Made by a program: the position numbers and the translations under genes. Shown here piece by piece: positions 33,901 to 45,230 of a stretch of DNA of 64,000 bases. The stretch spans positions 15,494,190 to 15,558,189 of the forward strand of contig NC_135782.1 in the NCBI RefSeq assembly GCF_028453695.1, in the 5' to 3' direction. Below the pieces are notes generated by a model that ran no database searches, was not told the DNA's origin, and saw nothing but the letters and a program-made list of their open reading frames with translations. This stretch comes from Augochlora pura (lineage: Eukaryota > Arthropoda > Insecta > Hymenoptera > Halictidae). Position 1 is the stretch's first letter; each line of letters starts with the position of its first letter.

Positions 33901-33904
33901 CTCT

Positions 33905-34226
33905 TCGATAGCCGGGAACCAGATGGCGCCACACAGCTATTCCGGAAGTATATTAATCAGCGGTTGGCGTCGTTCGCGGTCCGCTTGCCGCGTCATTTGT
34001 TTCCCCCCCCCCCCCCTTTGTCCGTTGTCTCTTTTTCAACTGAGAAAAGTGCAAGAACGTGGAACGCGTCATATCGGCGGCCATTGTAATCCGGATCAAT
34101 GCCAATGTCCAGTACGGACTTTTATCGGGAGAAAACGAGAGCGAGAGACAAAGAGATCCCTTTCTCGAGAGAGAGAGACGGTGGGGTAGGGAGTTACAGA
34201 GAGAGAGAGAGAGTGAGTTAGAGAAT

Positions 34227-34272
<46 letters not shown>

Positions 34273-34790
34273 ATCAACTAGAGAGTAACAGAGAGAAAGA
34301 GAGAGAAACAATGAGCTAGTGAATACCAGAGAGAGAAAGAGAGACTGCAACCTAAAGAGTACCAGTGGGAGAGCGAGAGAGAGGGATGGGGAGAGGGGGG
34401 GCAGGGTTGAAGATGAAAAAGTGCCGTATCAACGTTATACAGTGGCCCGGATTATTCCCGGGGCCCTTTGAAGCGCCAATCAATTATGCACAGCGAATGG
34501 AAGCGCCGAGACCTTTTTTTCCTCTCTCCTTTGTTCTCCGTCCGGCTTCCGCTTTTCTCCCCCCCCCCCCCCCCCCGCCGGCCCCCACCCGCTCGCGCTC
34601 CTCGCTCGCCTCCTTTTCATCCTGTTTTTCCTTTCGTCTCCTTTTGTATTTTCAAGCGCGTCGCCGTAGCCCCCGTTTTCGGTCGGCCCGTTGTCTCCGT
34701 TCGCCCATTTGCGTATCAATTATACCGAACCCCCTCCTCCCCCCACAGCACAATTCCCGTTGATCGATAGTTATTTGTCGCGGATGTTAG
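33905..34790. other. GC-rich island with poly-C tracts and a long GA repeat
   Basis: C runs lie at 34003-34016 and 34559-34576. (GA)n occupies much of 34130-34400, with ACTAGAGAGTAACAGAGAG higher-order units. Frames crossing them are low complexity. Confidence 0.6.
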
Positions 34791-35019
34791 AGGCCATTGT
34801 TTTCGGCAATGGACTCGCGAAGAGAATCCGAGGATCATTTTTCAGAGGATCTATTCTTCAGAGAAATAGATTGCAATTTTAGTTTCTTAGATGACGGTGC
34901 AGGCAATTTTTATTTTGGCGGGTTAGATAGCTTAGATACTAAAGAAGTCTTTAAGTTCCTTAACGTCCTGAAGGTGCTAGGGATGGTTTAAGAATGGAAT
35001 AGAAATATCCTGTGTTATA

Positions 35020-35260
35020 AAGCATGGCGTCTTTTAGACGTCTTCAAGACGTCTTTTGGACGTGTTCGAAACATCCTTCAGACGTCTGAAAGAGGCCTGG
35101 TAAACGTCCTTTAGACATCCAAAAGACGTCTTATGTACTGTTTATAGATGTCACGCGGACGTCTTCAAGACGTTTATAAGACTTTTTTAGGACGTCTTGG
35201 AGACGTCCATTTTGAGGCAGAAAGAGTTCAGACCTAAAATGGACGTCTCTAAGGCGTCCA
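35020..35260. repeat. GACGTC-rich degenerate array 3
   Basis: AGACGTCTTCAAGACGTCTT and similar words recur, with more than ten GACGTC or one-mismatch hexamers in 240 bases. The density is the highest of the three arrays. Confidence 0.85.
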
Positions 35261-35310
35261 GTGCATATTGGAACTATATAGCAATATAATCTTAAAGTCA
35301 ACGTAAAAGA

Positions 35311-35331
35311 TGTTATAGTGCAAAGGGTTAA
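35311..35331 (-). mobile_element. Unpaired piggyBac-like element end
   Basis: Read on the minus strand this is TTAACCCTTTGCACTATAAC, with TTAA at 35328-35331. It matches the end at 49794-49815, read the same way, over about 14 bases. No partner end was located. Confidence 0.45.
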
Positions 35332-35554
35332 GGGTGCTATCTGGTAACAAGTCGAACATCTTAAAATCATTATGGATGAAATAGAATTTTCTCTTCTCCC
35401 ATAAAAGCCTATGTTCAAAGAATGCTTTATTGGTAAGTCAAAGAAGCATTGTTACTTCGCGAGGTCCACTGGTCAGCTAATTTTCAGCAAAGTCTAATCT
35501 AAGTTGATAAACATTCAACTGAACAAATTAGGGCAAATTACCAATATGAGAGGT

Positions 35555-35925
35555 CGACAGAGGGACGGATGAAGAGGGACCAAAAGAGAAATCAAGGGAC
35601 AGACAGAGCGAGAGGGTTGGACAGGGGTTGAGAGAGAGAAAGCGAGAGAGAGAGACAGAAAGAGAAAGAAGGTCAAAAGGGGGTTGACAGAGAGAAAGAG
35701 AGGGTCGAAGGGGTATTTGAGAGAGAGAAAGAGAGAGAGAGAGAGAAGGTCGAAGGGGGGTTGGAAGAAAAAAAGAGAGAGAGAGAGTCGCTGGGGAGTT
35801 CACGGAGAGAAAGAGAAGATCGAAGGGGGGTGTTGAGAAAGAGAGAGAGGCTAGGGTTAAGGGGGGTTGAGAGAGAGAGAGATGGGGGTGGGGGTTGAGG
35901 GAGAGAGAGAAACCTTTATTGACCC
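35555..35925. repeat. GA-rich array with GGTCGAAGGGGGGTT units
   Basis: GAGAGA runs alternate with AAGGTCGAAGGGGGGTTG at spacings of about 45-60 bases, forming a higher-order repeat. Minus-strand frames give Ser/Leu-rich peptides and are not credible. Confidence 0.8.
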
Positions 35926-35929
35926 TCGA

Positions 35930-36410
35930 AACGAGTTTAAACCGAGGGTGAAGCGGCCTGATTGCCGCACCGATTGTATTCGCTGCGGCATAATGAAAAT
36001 TCTTCTTGCGTCATCTGCCCCCGAGGATAGTTTAACGGCATACTGAAATTCCCTTCCCTCTCTCTCCCGTCTACATCCATAGTTGGCTGCTAGTTGATCG
36101 CAATCTCCTGTCGCGCATCGACTGTTCCCGGCCGCCTTTAATCGTCCTTAAAACCTCCCACGGACCGCCGGCAAATTAATTAAGGAGCACCGCCGACGCC
36201 GCCGAGTTTCCTGCCGATCCAAGGAGTCATGAGAACCTTGCAATGATCCTCGCTTGATTGTCGCCAATCACAGTCCTCTTTGCCGCCAGCAGTCGGTTCG
36301 ACACGTCTCGGCGTTTCTTACGCCGGCAACCACGAAATTGGATGTCGAAAATTGTACAACCGACATGACATAATTAAATCAGCTGAGAAGGAAAGAGAGT
36401 CGGAAAGGAT
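35930..36410. other. GC-rich segment, no recognised gene
   Basis: Moderately GC-rich. No supported exon. Confidence 0.4.
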
Positions 36411-36767
36411 TATTTTTAGACACCTGCTCGATTTTTTTTATTTTATTTAAGGAGATTTTAATAAGACAGATTTTGGTATTTTTCAGATTTTTATGTACAA
36501 AATTTTCTTTATGAGGATTTTTGAAGGCAGAGAGTAATTATTTTATTGAATTAATTATTTTAATACAGTGAATATTAGTTTTAATTCTTTTCTCTTAGTC
36601 GTTTTGTTATTTTAGATAGCAGAGGATTTTTATTTAAATGTAATTTAATTTGACAAAGTGTTATGGCTGTAGATTTCATGAATTTATAAGCAAAACAAGT
36701 GGAAGAGGCTTGAAGTTATAGAAGCGATAGAAATATTTCCAAAAACTGTCGCGTTGTTTTTATTCTA
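36410..36767. other. AT-rich spacer, nothing recognised
   Basis: AT-rich sequence lying between a GC-rich block and the TTAA-flanked element. Confidence 0.4.
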
Positions 36768-36771
36768 TTAA

Positions 36772-37165
36772 CCCTTTCGCTACTACGGGTCACTATAGTG
36801 GCTTTTCATAAGATGTCACTGTGGTACTACGGGCCACTATAGTGGCTCCGCGCAAGATGTCACTGAGGTACTACGGGCCACTTTAGTGGCTCTCCGCCAG
36901 ATGCCAATGATCTATTGCGTCCAACCGTATTACGCAAGTTTCTGACTCTGGGCATACACTGACAATGTTTTTTGCATCATTTACTGCTAACAACTGAATA
37001 AACAAACTGCTTAGCAATCGATGTACCTCGGCAATCAGTCTCAGCAGCATGGGTTCTTCGCCGCGGCATTCTCGCTGACGATCGGCGTTGCGTGGCGTGC
37101 AGTGATGTCGCGGCGCTCCGTTCAGCAGAAGTACCGCGGCGGAGAACCCGCCCGTAGCGAAAGGG
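36772..37165. mobile_element. piggyBac-like miniature element, 394 bp
   Basis: TTAA occurs directly at both edges (36768-36771 and 37166-37169). The element ends are CCCTTTCGCTAC and its exact 12-base complement GTAGCGAAAGGG. Terminal CCC runs and TTAA target duplication are the signature of the piggyBac superfamily. No transposase is present, so it is non-autonomous. The left part holds three 44-bp tandem units (about 36783-36912) built on CTACGGGCCACTATAGTGGC, which contains the 14-base palindrome GCCACTATAGTGGC. The right part is GC-rich. Confidence 0.88.
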
Positions 37166-37419
37166 TTAATATTGATATTAGTATTAATATATTAATATTA
37201 TTCTTATTAATATGTCTGCTTGAGTGTTATGTTACATTGAGATCTATACTAGCGTCGCTCTCATTACGATGTTCCAATATTCACAGTAATTATCCCCAAA
37301 GAATATTGTACGCCCTCGGTCACGTGTTTCAAAGTTCTAACCTAAAAGAAGGAACCTTAATATACTCAAAAAAAGACAGTATCAGTAAAGAAAATATCCA
37401 CGTAAATAAAGACGAAAAA

Positions 37420-37600
37420 TATTAATAAACTGTACATATCTAATAGATTGTGTATTATATTGAATATATAATTTAAATAATAATCTTTTAATAATCTATA
37501 ATTAATAATCTGCATATATCTAACGTATAGTATATTATAGATTGATATTATAAGAGACAGTATATTATATTGAATATACAATTTAAATAATAATTACGAT
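37420..37600. repeat. Two-copy AT-rich repeat, period about 112 bp
   Basis: TATTATATTGAATATATAAT followed by TTAAATAATAAT recurs near 37452 and 37564. Confidence 0.75.
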
Positions 37601-37609
37601 TAATCTCCA

Positions 37610-38590
37610 ATCCCACAGGCCACTCTTCAAATAAAAATAGCCAAATTTGTCCACAATAAAACACTCTCTATATTTTCAAATAAAAACGCTACCTTTAAAC
37701 GCAATAATAACAAAGACCTGCCGCAAAAAAGGTCGACACAAAAGAAGATAGCGAAAACGACTCGCGCGAGCCAGTTAATCATACACGCCGTTAATTTTCA
37801 ATATCGCGTTTGCCCTCTCAATAAAAGTAGCCATAAAGCTGGAACGGTTTTCGAATGGACGTAAGACCAGGGCTAAAAAGATGCGGTATTTTTCTATGGT
37901 CCGCTTGGACCATAAATTTCATATATCACGGCTTGTGGCTCGATAAGAAGACGAGCCGAATGGACGCCGGATAATTTTCGCGTGACCGTCGCGTTAACGA
38001 AAACGTTTTTGAATATCGTCCATGGGGAGAGGGGGGGGGGGGGAGGAAGCGTCGTCCGTAGGTGTGTATTCGCAAAGGTGAATTTCTGCGCAGAGCGTAG
38101 AAATTCTTTCTTCGAGGCCCGTCGAAAATGGCCCCCGCAGGACCAACGGCCTGACGCTATACTTTTCCCTTCTGATAAATGATATATATTAGGACCGCGA
38201 GCGAGTTTATAGCCAAAGTTTAGGTCGTCTGTATCAACGGGGGCGCGCATGGTCCCGGCGGAACGGTATCCGAGCTACTTAATCTCGCCACGGCATCCGT
38301 ATTGGCAAATATTTCATTCGTGAGCCGTAAATTTACCTGGTCGCCGCCGCCGCCGCGATCCTGGGGCCCCGTCTAATAGCCATTCGCGCGAAATTTATCC
38401 CGTAGATTTTATATTCGCGGAGCCCCCCTCTCGGACCAGGAATCCGAAGATGGTATTGCGGCGAACGTAAATCTTCGCCGCGTTGCATAAATCAAACTTG
38501 TGCGCTTCAACCCCCTCCACCCGACCTCATTAGCCGACTGTGCATCTTTAGGCGATTCTCATTGCTTCAACGTGGCAATTAAAATGAATA
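37610..38590. other. GC-rich island with poly-G, no recognised gene
   Basis: A run of 13 G lies at 38031-38043. Frames on both strands (minus 118 codons, plus 66 codons) overlap and lack domain signals. Confidence 0.4.
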
Positions 38591-38593
38591 TTA

Positions 38594-39567
38594 TGGTGTC
38601 CTATAAGTTTCTTCCCTTTTGCGAAATGAATACACAATATTTGTTGTTTAACGTGGATTTATTGTGTTATATATGAACCGTTCTGTCCCATAACCTTCTT
38701 CCATCTCTCAGGAAACCTTATTATCTCCTCGTTCCAAAATTGTTGAAGCTTATTTGCAAAATATTCATCTTTTCATTTCGCTTATGGATTTGAAATATTT
38801 ACCACGGAGAGAATTTTTTAAGGAAAGGAACAAGTGATAATCGGATGGAGCAAGATCTGGGGAGCTAGGAGGTTGAGGTAGAACTCAAATCTCAAGTCTC
38901 AATCAAACTGTAATAATTTTTGCCTTACGGCCAACGCAGCATGCGGTCTTGCGTTGTCACGATGGAAAACATCGCCTCGTCGGTTCGCCAATTCTGGCCG
39001 TTTTTGCTATGGCGGCTTTTTAATTGATCCAGTTGATTGCAATATTTCTCAGCATTGATCTTATCACCTTGAGGAAGGAGCTCGTAGTACACTACACCTT
39101 TCCAGTCCCACCAAATGCACGAAAGAACCTTCTTCGCATGAAGTGCAGGCTTCGCAACAGTTGAAGGTCTCTTTTCCTTAGACCAAGTGCGTTTTCGATG
39201 CATAATTTGATATAAAATCCAACTCACGTCTCCAGTGACAAGCCTCTTTAAGAAAGGATCCCTTACATGTCGCTGAAGAAGTAAATAGCACGTAGAGACG
39301 CGGTTCATAAGGCCGGTCTCCGTCAATAGACGTGGAACCCAACTTCATATCGATTCGCATATCCCATCTTGATTAAATGCTTATGTACCATTGTCTTGGG
39401 ACTATTAGTGGCGTCCAGTATCTCCCGCACACTATATCGCGGATTTTCAGTGAGCACAGTCTTGATAATATCCGTATCAGACGTTGCTGGGTGGCCGCTG
39501 CGGTCTTCATCATTCAACTCGACATTGTCAGCTCTTTTTTTAAACCAATTGCGGACGGTCCTAATCT
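38594..39567 (-). mobile_element. Decayed mariner element, 5' end missing
   Basis: The 3' end lies at 38594, where TA is followed by TGGTGTCCTATAAGTTTC, a typical mariner terminal inverted repeat. The minus strand carries a broken transposase with three catalytic aspartates. The 5' inverted repeat and the first ~40 codons are absent. The element stops at about 39567, directly against a 119-bp tandem array. The copy is inactive. Confidence 0.93.
38659..39565 (-). pseudogene. Mariner (DD34D) transposase pseudogene
   Basis: Mariner transposases bind the element ends and cut and paste it at TA sites. In order on the minus strand I see an RTVRNWFKKRAD segment with a following DEDRSGHPA, a second helix-turn-helix (RYSVREILDATNSPKTMVHK), and the catalytic domain. 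Its first Asp is in VTGDVSW (codon 39228-39230), followed by CIWWDWKGVVYYELLPQG. The second Asp is in FHRDNARPH (38956-38958) and the third in PQPPSSPDLAPSD (38855-38857). The C-terminal FPERWKKVMG leads to a stop at 38659-38661. Frame breaks separate the DNA-binding and catalytic parts, the LLPQG and RDNARPH parts, and the second and third Asp, which lie 98 bases apart instead of the family's 102. The N-terminal start is missing. Confidence 0.93.
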
Positions 39568-40028
39568 AGAAGTATGTAAGATCTCAAAGTACCTAAAAGC
39601 TTGACATAACCTCGAACCTAGACATATCCATGAAATATCTACGACACAGACGTACCTAAGATCTTGAGGAGCCTTAGAAACTTAGAAGTATCCGAGGTCT
39701 TAAAGTATCTAGAAGCTTAACATAACCTCAAACTTTGAAGTACCTAAAATTTTGAAATATATATGACCCCAATATGCTTAAGATCTTCAGAAACGTAAGA
39801 AACCTAGAAGTATCTGCGATCTCAAAGTACCTAAAAGCTTGACATAACCTCGAACCAAGACATAACCTAAAACCTTGAAATATCTACGACCCAGAAGTAC
39901 CTAAGATCTTGAGGAGTCTTAGAAATTTAAAACCATCTGAGGTCTTAAAGTAGCTAAAAGCTTGACATAACCTCAAACTTTGATGTACCTAAAATCTTGA
40001 AATATATGTGATCCCAATATACACAACC
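39567..40028. repeat. Four-unit tandem array, period about 119 bp
   Basis: CTCAAAGTACCTAAAAGCTT with ACATAACCTCGAAC or its variant begins near 39582, 39700, 39821 and 39941. Alternate units are more alike (units 1 and 3 share CTCGAACC; units 2 and 4 share CTCAAACTTTG), so the array was probably amplified as a ~238-bp dimer. It starts where the mariner copy is truncated. Confidence 0.88.
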
Positions 40029-40049
40029 TAATATAACAATAATACACAA

Positions 40050-40612
40050 TTTCTCGATGACTCAACTGATTATTCTAACCAATTACTTGTACACTGCTCG
40101 TTTAAAACTCATCGACTGCGACGAGTCGTTAAAAACAGTCGAGGTAAGGCGACGTAGCGAGCGGGAAGCCGCGGTTACCGCGTGCGAAATCAAGCTTCCA
40201 CATCTCATTAGCCGTATCCCGGATTTGATTCGTCCCTGAATGGGTTAATTCGACTGATTAGCCGGAATGGTTGCGTCGCGAGTTAATCAGACGGTTGTAT
40301 GCAAAGCCTCGGGAATCCTGACAACAAAAGTCAGGCCCGAACAATGCCGGGACTCTCGGGGTTGCTTGGCAGGCGCGGAAGGGAGCGGGGGGAAGGCCGT
40401 TTGTCCGCAAGCACGCGTGAACATTTCGTCGAACGTTTAACAGTGCCGTTGCCGGTTCGGTTTCTTTGGACACAGGTGTTCGGATTCTATTGGCCGCGTG
40501 GTTTTCAAGCTCCTGCCTTCGGGCCACAGAGATTGCACGTACACACACACGTGCATACAGCACGCTATCCGGCGCTTCGATCTGCCGCATTCAGATCGGA
40601 CGCGGTCCCCCG

Positions 40613-40652
<40 letters not shown>

Positions 40653-40905
40653 CTCGAACCTCTCGCGGGACCCGGTCGGCTTTCATTATGATTCCAGAGA
40701 GCTCGACGGAGCTAACGATGTTCCAGCTGATAATTGCTCGCGCGATAGAGCCCGATAATGCCGCATTGAAAACAATTTATCGGCGAAATGATGCGCGGCC
40801 CGTGTTCCTGTTCCACCTGAAGACAATGCGCCTCCGGTGCTTCGCGAAATTTTGTATCTAGCCGTGCACGATTCTGTTTCGTGTTCCTCTTAAACACTTT
40901 GTAAC
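40050..40905. other. GC-rich island with CT microsatellite
   Basis: (CT)n lies at about 40613-40650. The overlapping plus-strand frames there are Ser/Leu repeats. No exon is supported. Confidence 0.45.
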
Positions 40906-41680
40906 AACAACCGTTTATGGGGTGAGCATTTCTTTGTAAGTTGTGTGGATATTTTTATTTGTAGTTCTGAGTATCTCTAATTTGTATTTTTAATAAATAG
41001 CATTGCTCTTAAAGTGTTACATTACTTATAAGAATTTTTTATTATTTCATGTTCATCATGGTCTCTCTATAGTAACATCCTCTTCAAATTTTATTTTACT
41101 TATGTCTATTACAAATTTTCATTGAGCATACTATCAAGATCATATTAATATATATTTTATAATTGCTCTTATAGAGTTCTCGATAAATGGAATTTCGTTT
41201 TTGGAGACAAGAGGGGGAGAGCAAAAGAGAGGGAAAGAGAAAAAGAGAGAGAGAGAGAGGTGGAACAATACACGCGATACAACGGTGCCGGCAATTTTTC
41301 ATTCTTTATCCCCGGCGCAATCCATTTCACCGGTAGTCAAGCAGCCGTAACAACGCCTGCGTGGCTGTAATTTAGCTCAGAAATGGCCCACGACAAAATA
41401 CACCCTGCCCGGGTACCGTGGGTGCTGGTCTCGGGTCACGTGGCCGGCCCCGAAATTTCTTGATTAAGACGACATCACGCGATCTTTCGTGGCCACGTGC
41501 CCTCGGTCCTCTTCCGGTCGGTCGATCGATCATCGAACGCGTCAACGCCCGAGACGCTGGAGAATGGAACACGAAACAATCATAATTCGAAAGAAGAGAA
41601 TTCGAAAACATTCCTTCGCGACCTTTCGAGAATTCCAATGTTTGAATATGTTGCTCGTTGCCATTTAAAAGAAATTGTGA
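40905..41680. other. AT-rich spacer and GC-rich segment
   Basis: 40905-41200 is AT-rich. A GA repeat lies near 41240-41260. A GC-rich stretch follows to about 41570. No gene is recognised. Confidence 0.4.
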
Positions 41681-41687
41681 TATTTAA

Positions 41688-41930
41688 CCCCTTGCAGTAC
41701 TTTGACGAATCCGACTCGTGATGGATATTACTAGTAATAGATAAATAAATATGGATGTCATTGTGTTCTTTAAAATTGGAATAAAATTCTATTCCCCTGA
41801 TATTAATATTTAAGCATAGAAGTAAATTCAGGTACGGAATAAACATTAATGTTCTGTCCCTTCTAAAAAATTGTGCTAATCGAATAATTCCTAATCGCGG
41901 TAACTGTGAGGAAAATGGTACGTCAAGGGG
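41688..41930. mobile_element. piggyBac-like miniature element, 243 bp
   Basis: TTAA flanks the element at 41684-41687 and 41931-41934. The ends are CCCCTTGCAGTACTTTGACG on the left and, on the complementary strand from the right, CCCCTTGACGTACC. They share CCCCTTG plus a GTAC word. The left end continues into GAATCCGACTCGTGAT, which is shared in inverted form with 49772-49815. There is no coding capacity. Confidence 0.8.
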
Positions 41931-41934
41931 TTAA

Positions 41935-43420
41935 CCGCGGCTTGGAAAATTGTGTAAATTCTTATAAAAAACGGAGAAAGTTGTACAGTGTTTTCTATAG
42001 AGATAGCAATCTAGTATGTATGTTTTGGGATTAGTATCTGCTTGGCTGGGCAATTGCTATCATGTGCTGATCCACTTTTTTCTCTTCTTTACATCAAACA
42101 AATTCTATTGATCGTTCTTGCCATGTTGTATACATTATACATTTTTAAAATTCTTCTTGATTGTAGTCATGATCTCCAATAATTTCTCCTTTATCTGAAA
42201 GAAAGCATTTGTAAATTCTACAACATAATACTATGTTTAGTAGAGTAGTAATTTATAATATAGTATGATATTATGTATGTATATAATATAATATAGTATA
42301 ATATAACAGAACACAACACAATATAATATATTTTATACTGTACTTATTGGTGTTTCATTATACTGTAATCTAATGTAATATAATAAATAAAATATAATAA
42401 TATAATGCAATAAAATATAATATATATTATAGCGTACTTAATATTGTCCCATTAGACACAACACAACAACTTCTATTTAATACTATAGCTATTTTACTGA
42501 TTTGATCATTTTTTGACCATAATAATGGTATTCAATTAATATCACTCTTGTCTAATTCTTTAACACAAGGCATTATTACATTTCTTCTAAATAAACATAA
42601 TACAATGAAGAAATTAGAATATGATAGAATTATACTAAAATAATTTACTGGAAAATATATTGGAATTCATATTTGTATTCTCTCACAGTTGAATAGCTAC
42701 TGAAGCGGCAGATAAAAGTGAATCTATTTTCTAGATAGGAACTTGTGATTTTATATAGAAATTCTAGAGGTGATGTGTAACACCTACACTATACAAAATT
42801 AATATTTTTATCTTTCAAATGCGTGATACATAGAACAACAGTGGTAACCTGTAAAAAAGTACTGTAACAATATAAGGAAACACTGTAACAATATAATAGT
42901 ATACTGTAACACTATACTGTAAATAATATAATAATATTCTGTAAATAATATACTGTACCTCTAAATCATTAACTTCAAATTCCATGCTAGACTGACACAA
43001 TTGACTTCTGAGCAAGAGACAGTGTCATAGATTTCGATTTTTCTTATTAAATATGACTGTGACAAACGTATTAATAATTAGAAAATAAGAAATCCTTCCT
43101 CTCCCTTTCTTCCCTCTTATCTCTCTTCCCTTATCTCTCATTCAACATGCATATCGGAAATTTTCGATCGACGAGGAAACGTCAATCTGTCACGAAGTAT
43201 GTGAAGTTAAACGTCATTTGCGTTGAATTATAGACGTTTACCTTATTACTCGCAGTCAATGTTATTTATTACAAAAATCCGTAAAGCTTCGATCTAACAT
43301 AATTTATATTGCCTGTCATCAATAGAAACACAATTACCGAATAAACAGCGTTTTAATAGATCGAAAGGTATCGATCGCGTAATAATGACACCTAGCAGAA
43401 AAATTAATTGGCGCTAATTG
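41935..43420. other. AT-rich region with TATAATATAA simple repeats
   Basis: 42235-42440 consists of ATATAATATAGTATAATATA-like words. 42855-42965 holds TACTGTAACAATATA repeats. The remainder is AT-rich with no supported exon. Confidence 0.5.
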
Positions 43421-43980
43421 TCACCCACGCCGCTTGGAGACTGGCGTCTTGAAGTTCTTTCTCGCGTATGAAAGTGTACGCTAATTAGTATATAAGAGGC
43501 GTCCAGTCGATCATTTTTATTGCAATCTGCCGTTGGGCGGACGCGGTCTTACTCCAAGGATCCCTTATTGTGAGTGGTTTAATGCTCGCATGTAGGTTGA
43601 TCCTTGGCTTTTTGGTACCCGTACGGGTTCCCATTCTATTACAGGTATCCGTGGAGGGAGGCGGCGCAACCATCGAGTGATCTTCGTGCAACGTGATAGT
43701 GGTTATAGTGGGAATGGGTTATGCGGAGCGATTATTGTATTGCGATTGTAAAGCGTTTTAATATTAAGAGCGGCGAGCGGCGGTGATTTTAAGAGCGGCG
43801 AGCGAAAAAAGAGAGAAGAAGGAAGAAAGAAGACTCCCAAAAAATTGTATAAATATTGTAGAATTAAATAACAAAAATTGTAAAAATTTTTCAAAGAAGT
43901 AAAATAAAATTTTATGAACTTGGTATTGCAAGTGCCATACTTCAAATAAAATTTAAAAAAAAGAAAATAAGCAAAATAAG
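43420..43980. other. GC-richer segment with a TATATAAG box
   Basis: TATATAAGAG at about 43489-43498 resembles a TATA box, followed by a more GC-rich stretch. Two GAGCGGCGAGCG words lie at about 43767-43803. I considered a retrotransposon LTR but could not find bounded TG...CA ends with a target duplication. The single TATA-like word is weak evidence of a promoter. Confidence 0.2.
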
Positions 43981-45230
43981 TTGAGTGTTATTAGAAACCA
44001 CCATAAAAATAGTAAAAAAATAAAATAAAATTTTAAGGGCAAAGGTTAATACAAATAAAGTTATAAATCAATTACGCTAATTTGCAAAATTTCTAGTATT
44101 CGATTTTAACTCCTCCTTTAAACAAAATTAAACAGTTTATTCCAGCATCTGTTACGATCGATTTTCTCAACGGGTTCCACCGAAGATGGAGATCGAACGA
44201 TGCGAGGAAAAACACGCGTGACCGGAAGCCAACGAGGAAACGAATGTTAATCAATAATAATGACGTAGCCGGCGTGTGGCCGCGGAGGGAAAACGGCGTG
44301 TGGTGGTATATTCGAGTCACGTTCGGCGCAGAGGCTGATTGTGGAAAGTGGAACAGAGGCTATAGTTCTTGCCTAACAAGTAAAGATCGAGGGAGATTTT
44401 CCCGTGGATAATATAATGGAAAAGTAGAAAGCGCGCCGATAAATTTCAAAGCAACGGCTATTGTTGGAACTTTCGGACGTTTATCGGACCGGGAGTTAGT
44501 TTCCTGTCCGATGAATGAAATCGCCCCGTAAAATATTCACATTGCCGTTGCCCCTCCCTCTCTCCCCCCCTGTTCAAACAGATTGTAACGAGACGGACCG
44601 CGTTTTCCGCCGTTTGAACAGGCAAAAGTAGAATTCTGGTAAGAAATTATAAGAATTGCTTGTTACCGGATTCTACGATAATATTTTTCCTGCGACAATT
44701 GCGAACTATACCGAAAGAACGGATAACGATCTAATTAGACGTCTCTCGTCCGATACTTTCTTTTTAAGCTTCCTCGAGACGGATTCAATGGAAACTCGCG
44801 TTACGGCGCGGCATTATCCTCTTGCTGTTGCTATGGCTACTTCCACGGTCATTTGACAATTTTTAATAACATCGACGTCATGTTTACGACCCAGATCATT
44901 GTTATTTCTTTAGATTTTATTGTACGAGATGTTGGCAGGGTTTTTAAAAATCGTTGGTTGCTGGTTGCTTGACCACATTTTTATTTTTAAAAATATTCCA
45001 ACCGATTTATGAGCTTTAAAATAATTACTTCAGTCAATAGTTAACATAAATATTTCACAGTAGCGATAGTAAATATCTTGTTTGAACATATTTGACCTAG
45101 CTTGAACCATCCATCCTCCAAGTTTCGAGTAAAATATCTACACTTATTAAAAATTAACTCTATAATAATTTTAATGGTTAAAATGACGTAGTTGAACATG
45201 GTTAAACATCATCACTCCACCTCAAACATA
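43980..45230. other. AT-rich spacer and GC-richer block
   Basis: 44120-44870 is moderately GC-rich with no recognised exon. The flanks are AT-rich. Confidence 0.35.

Noticed and set aside
43420..43980. Retrotransposon LTR or promoter at the TATATAAG word
   Set aside because: No TG...CA boundary with a direct target repeat could be located and no downstream gene is visible, so only the motif is noted.
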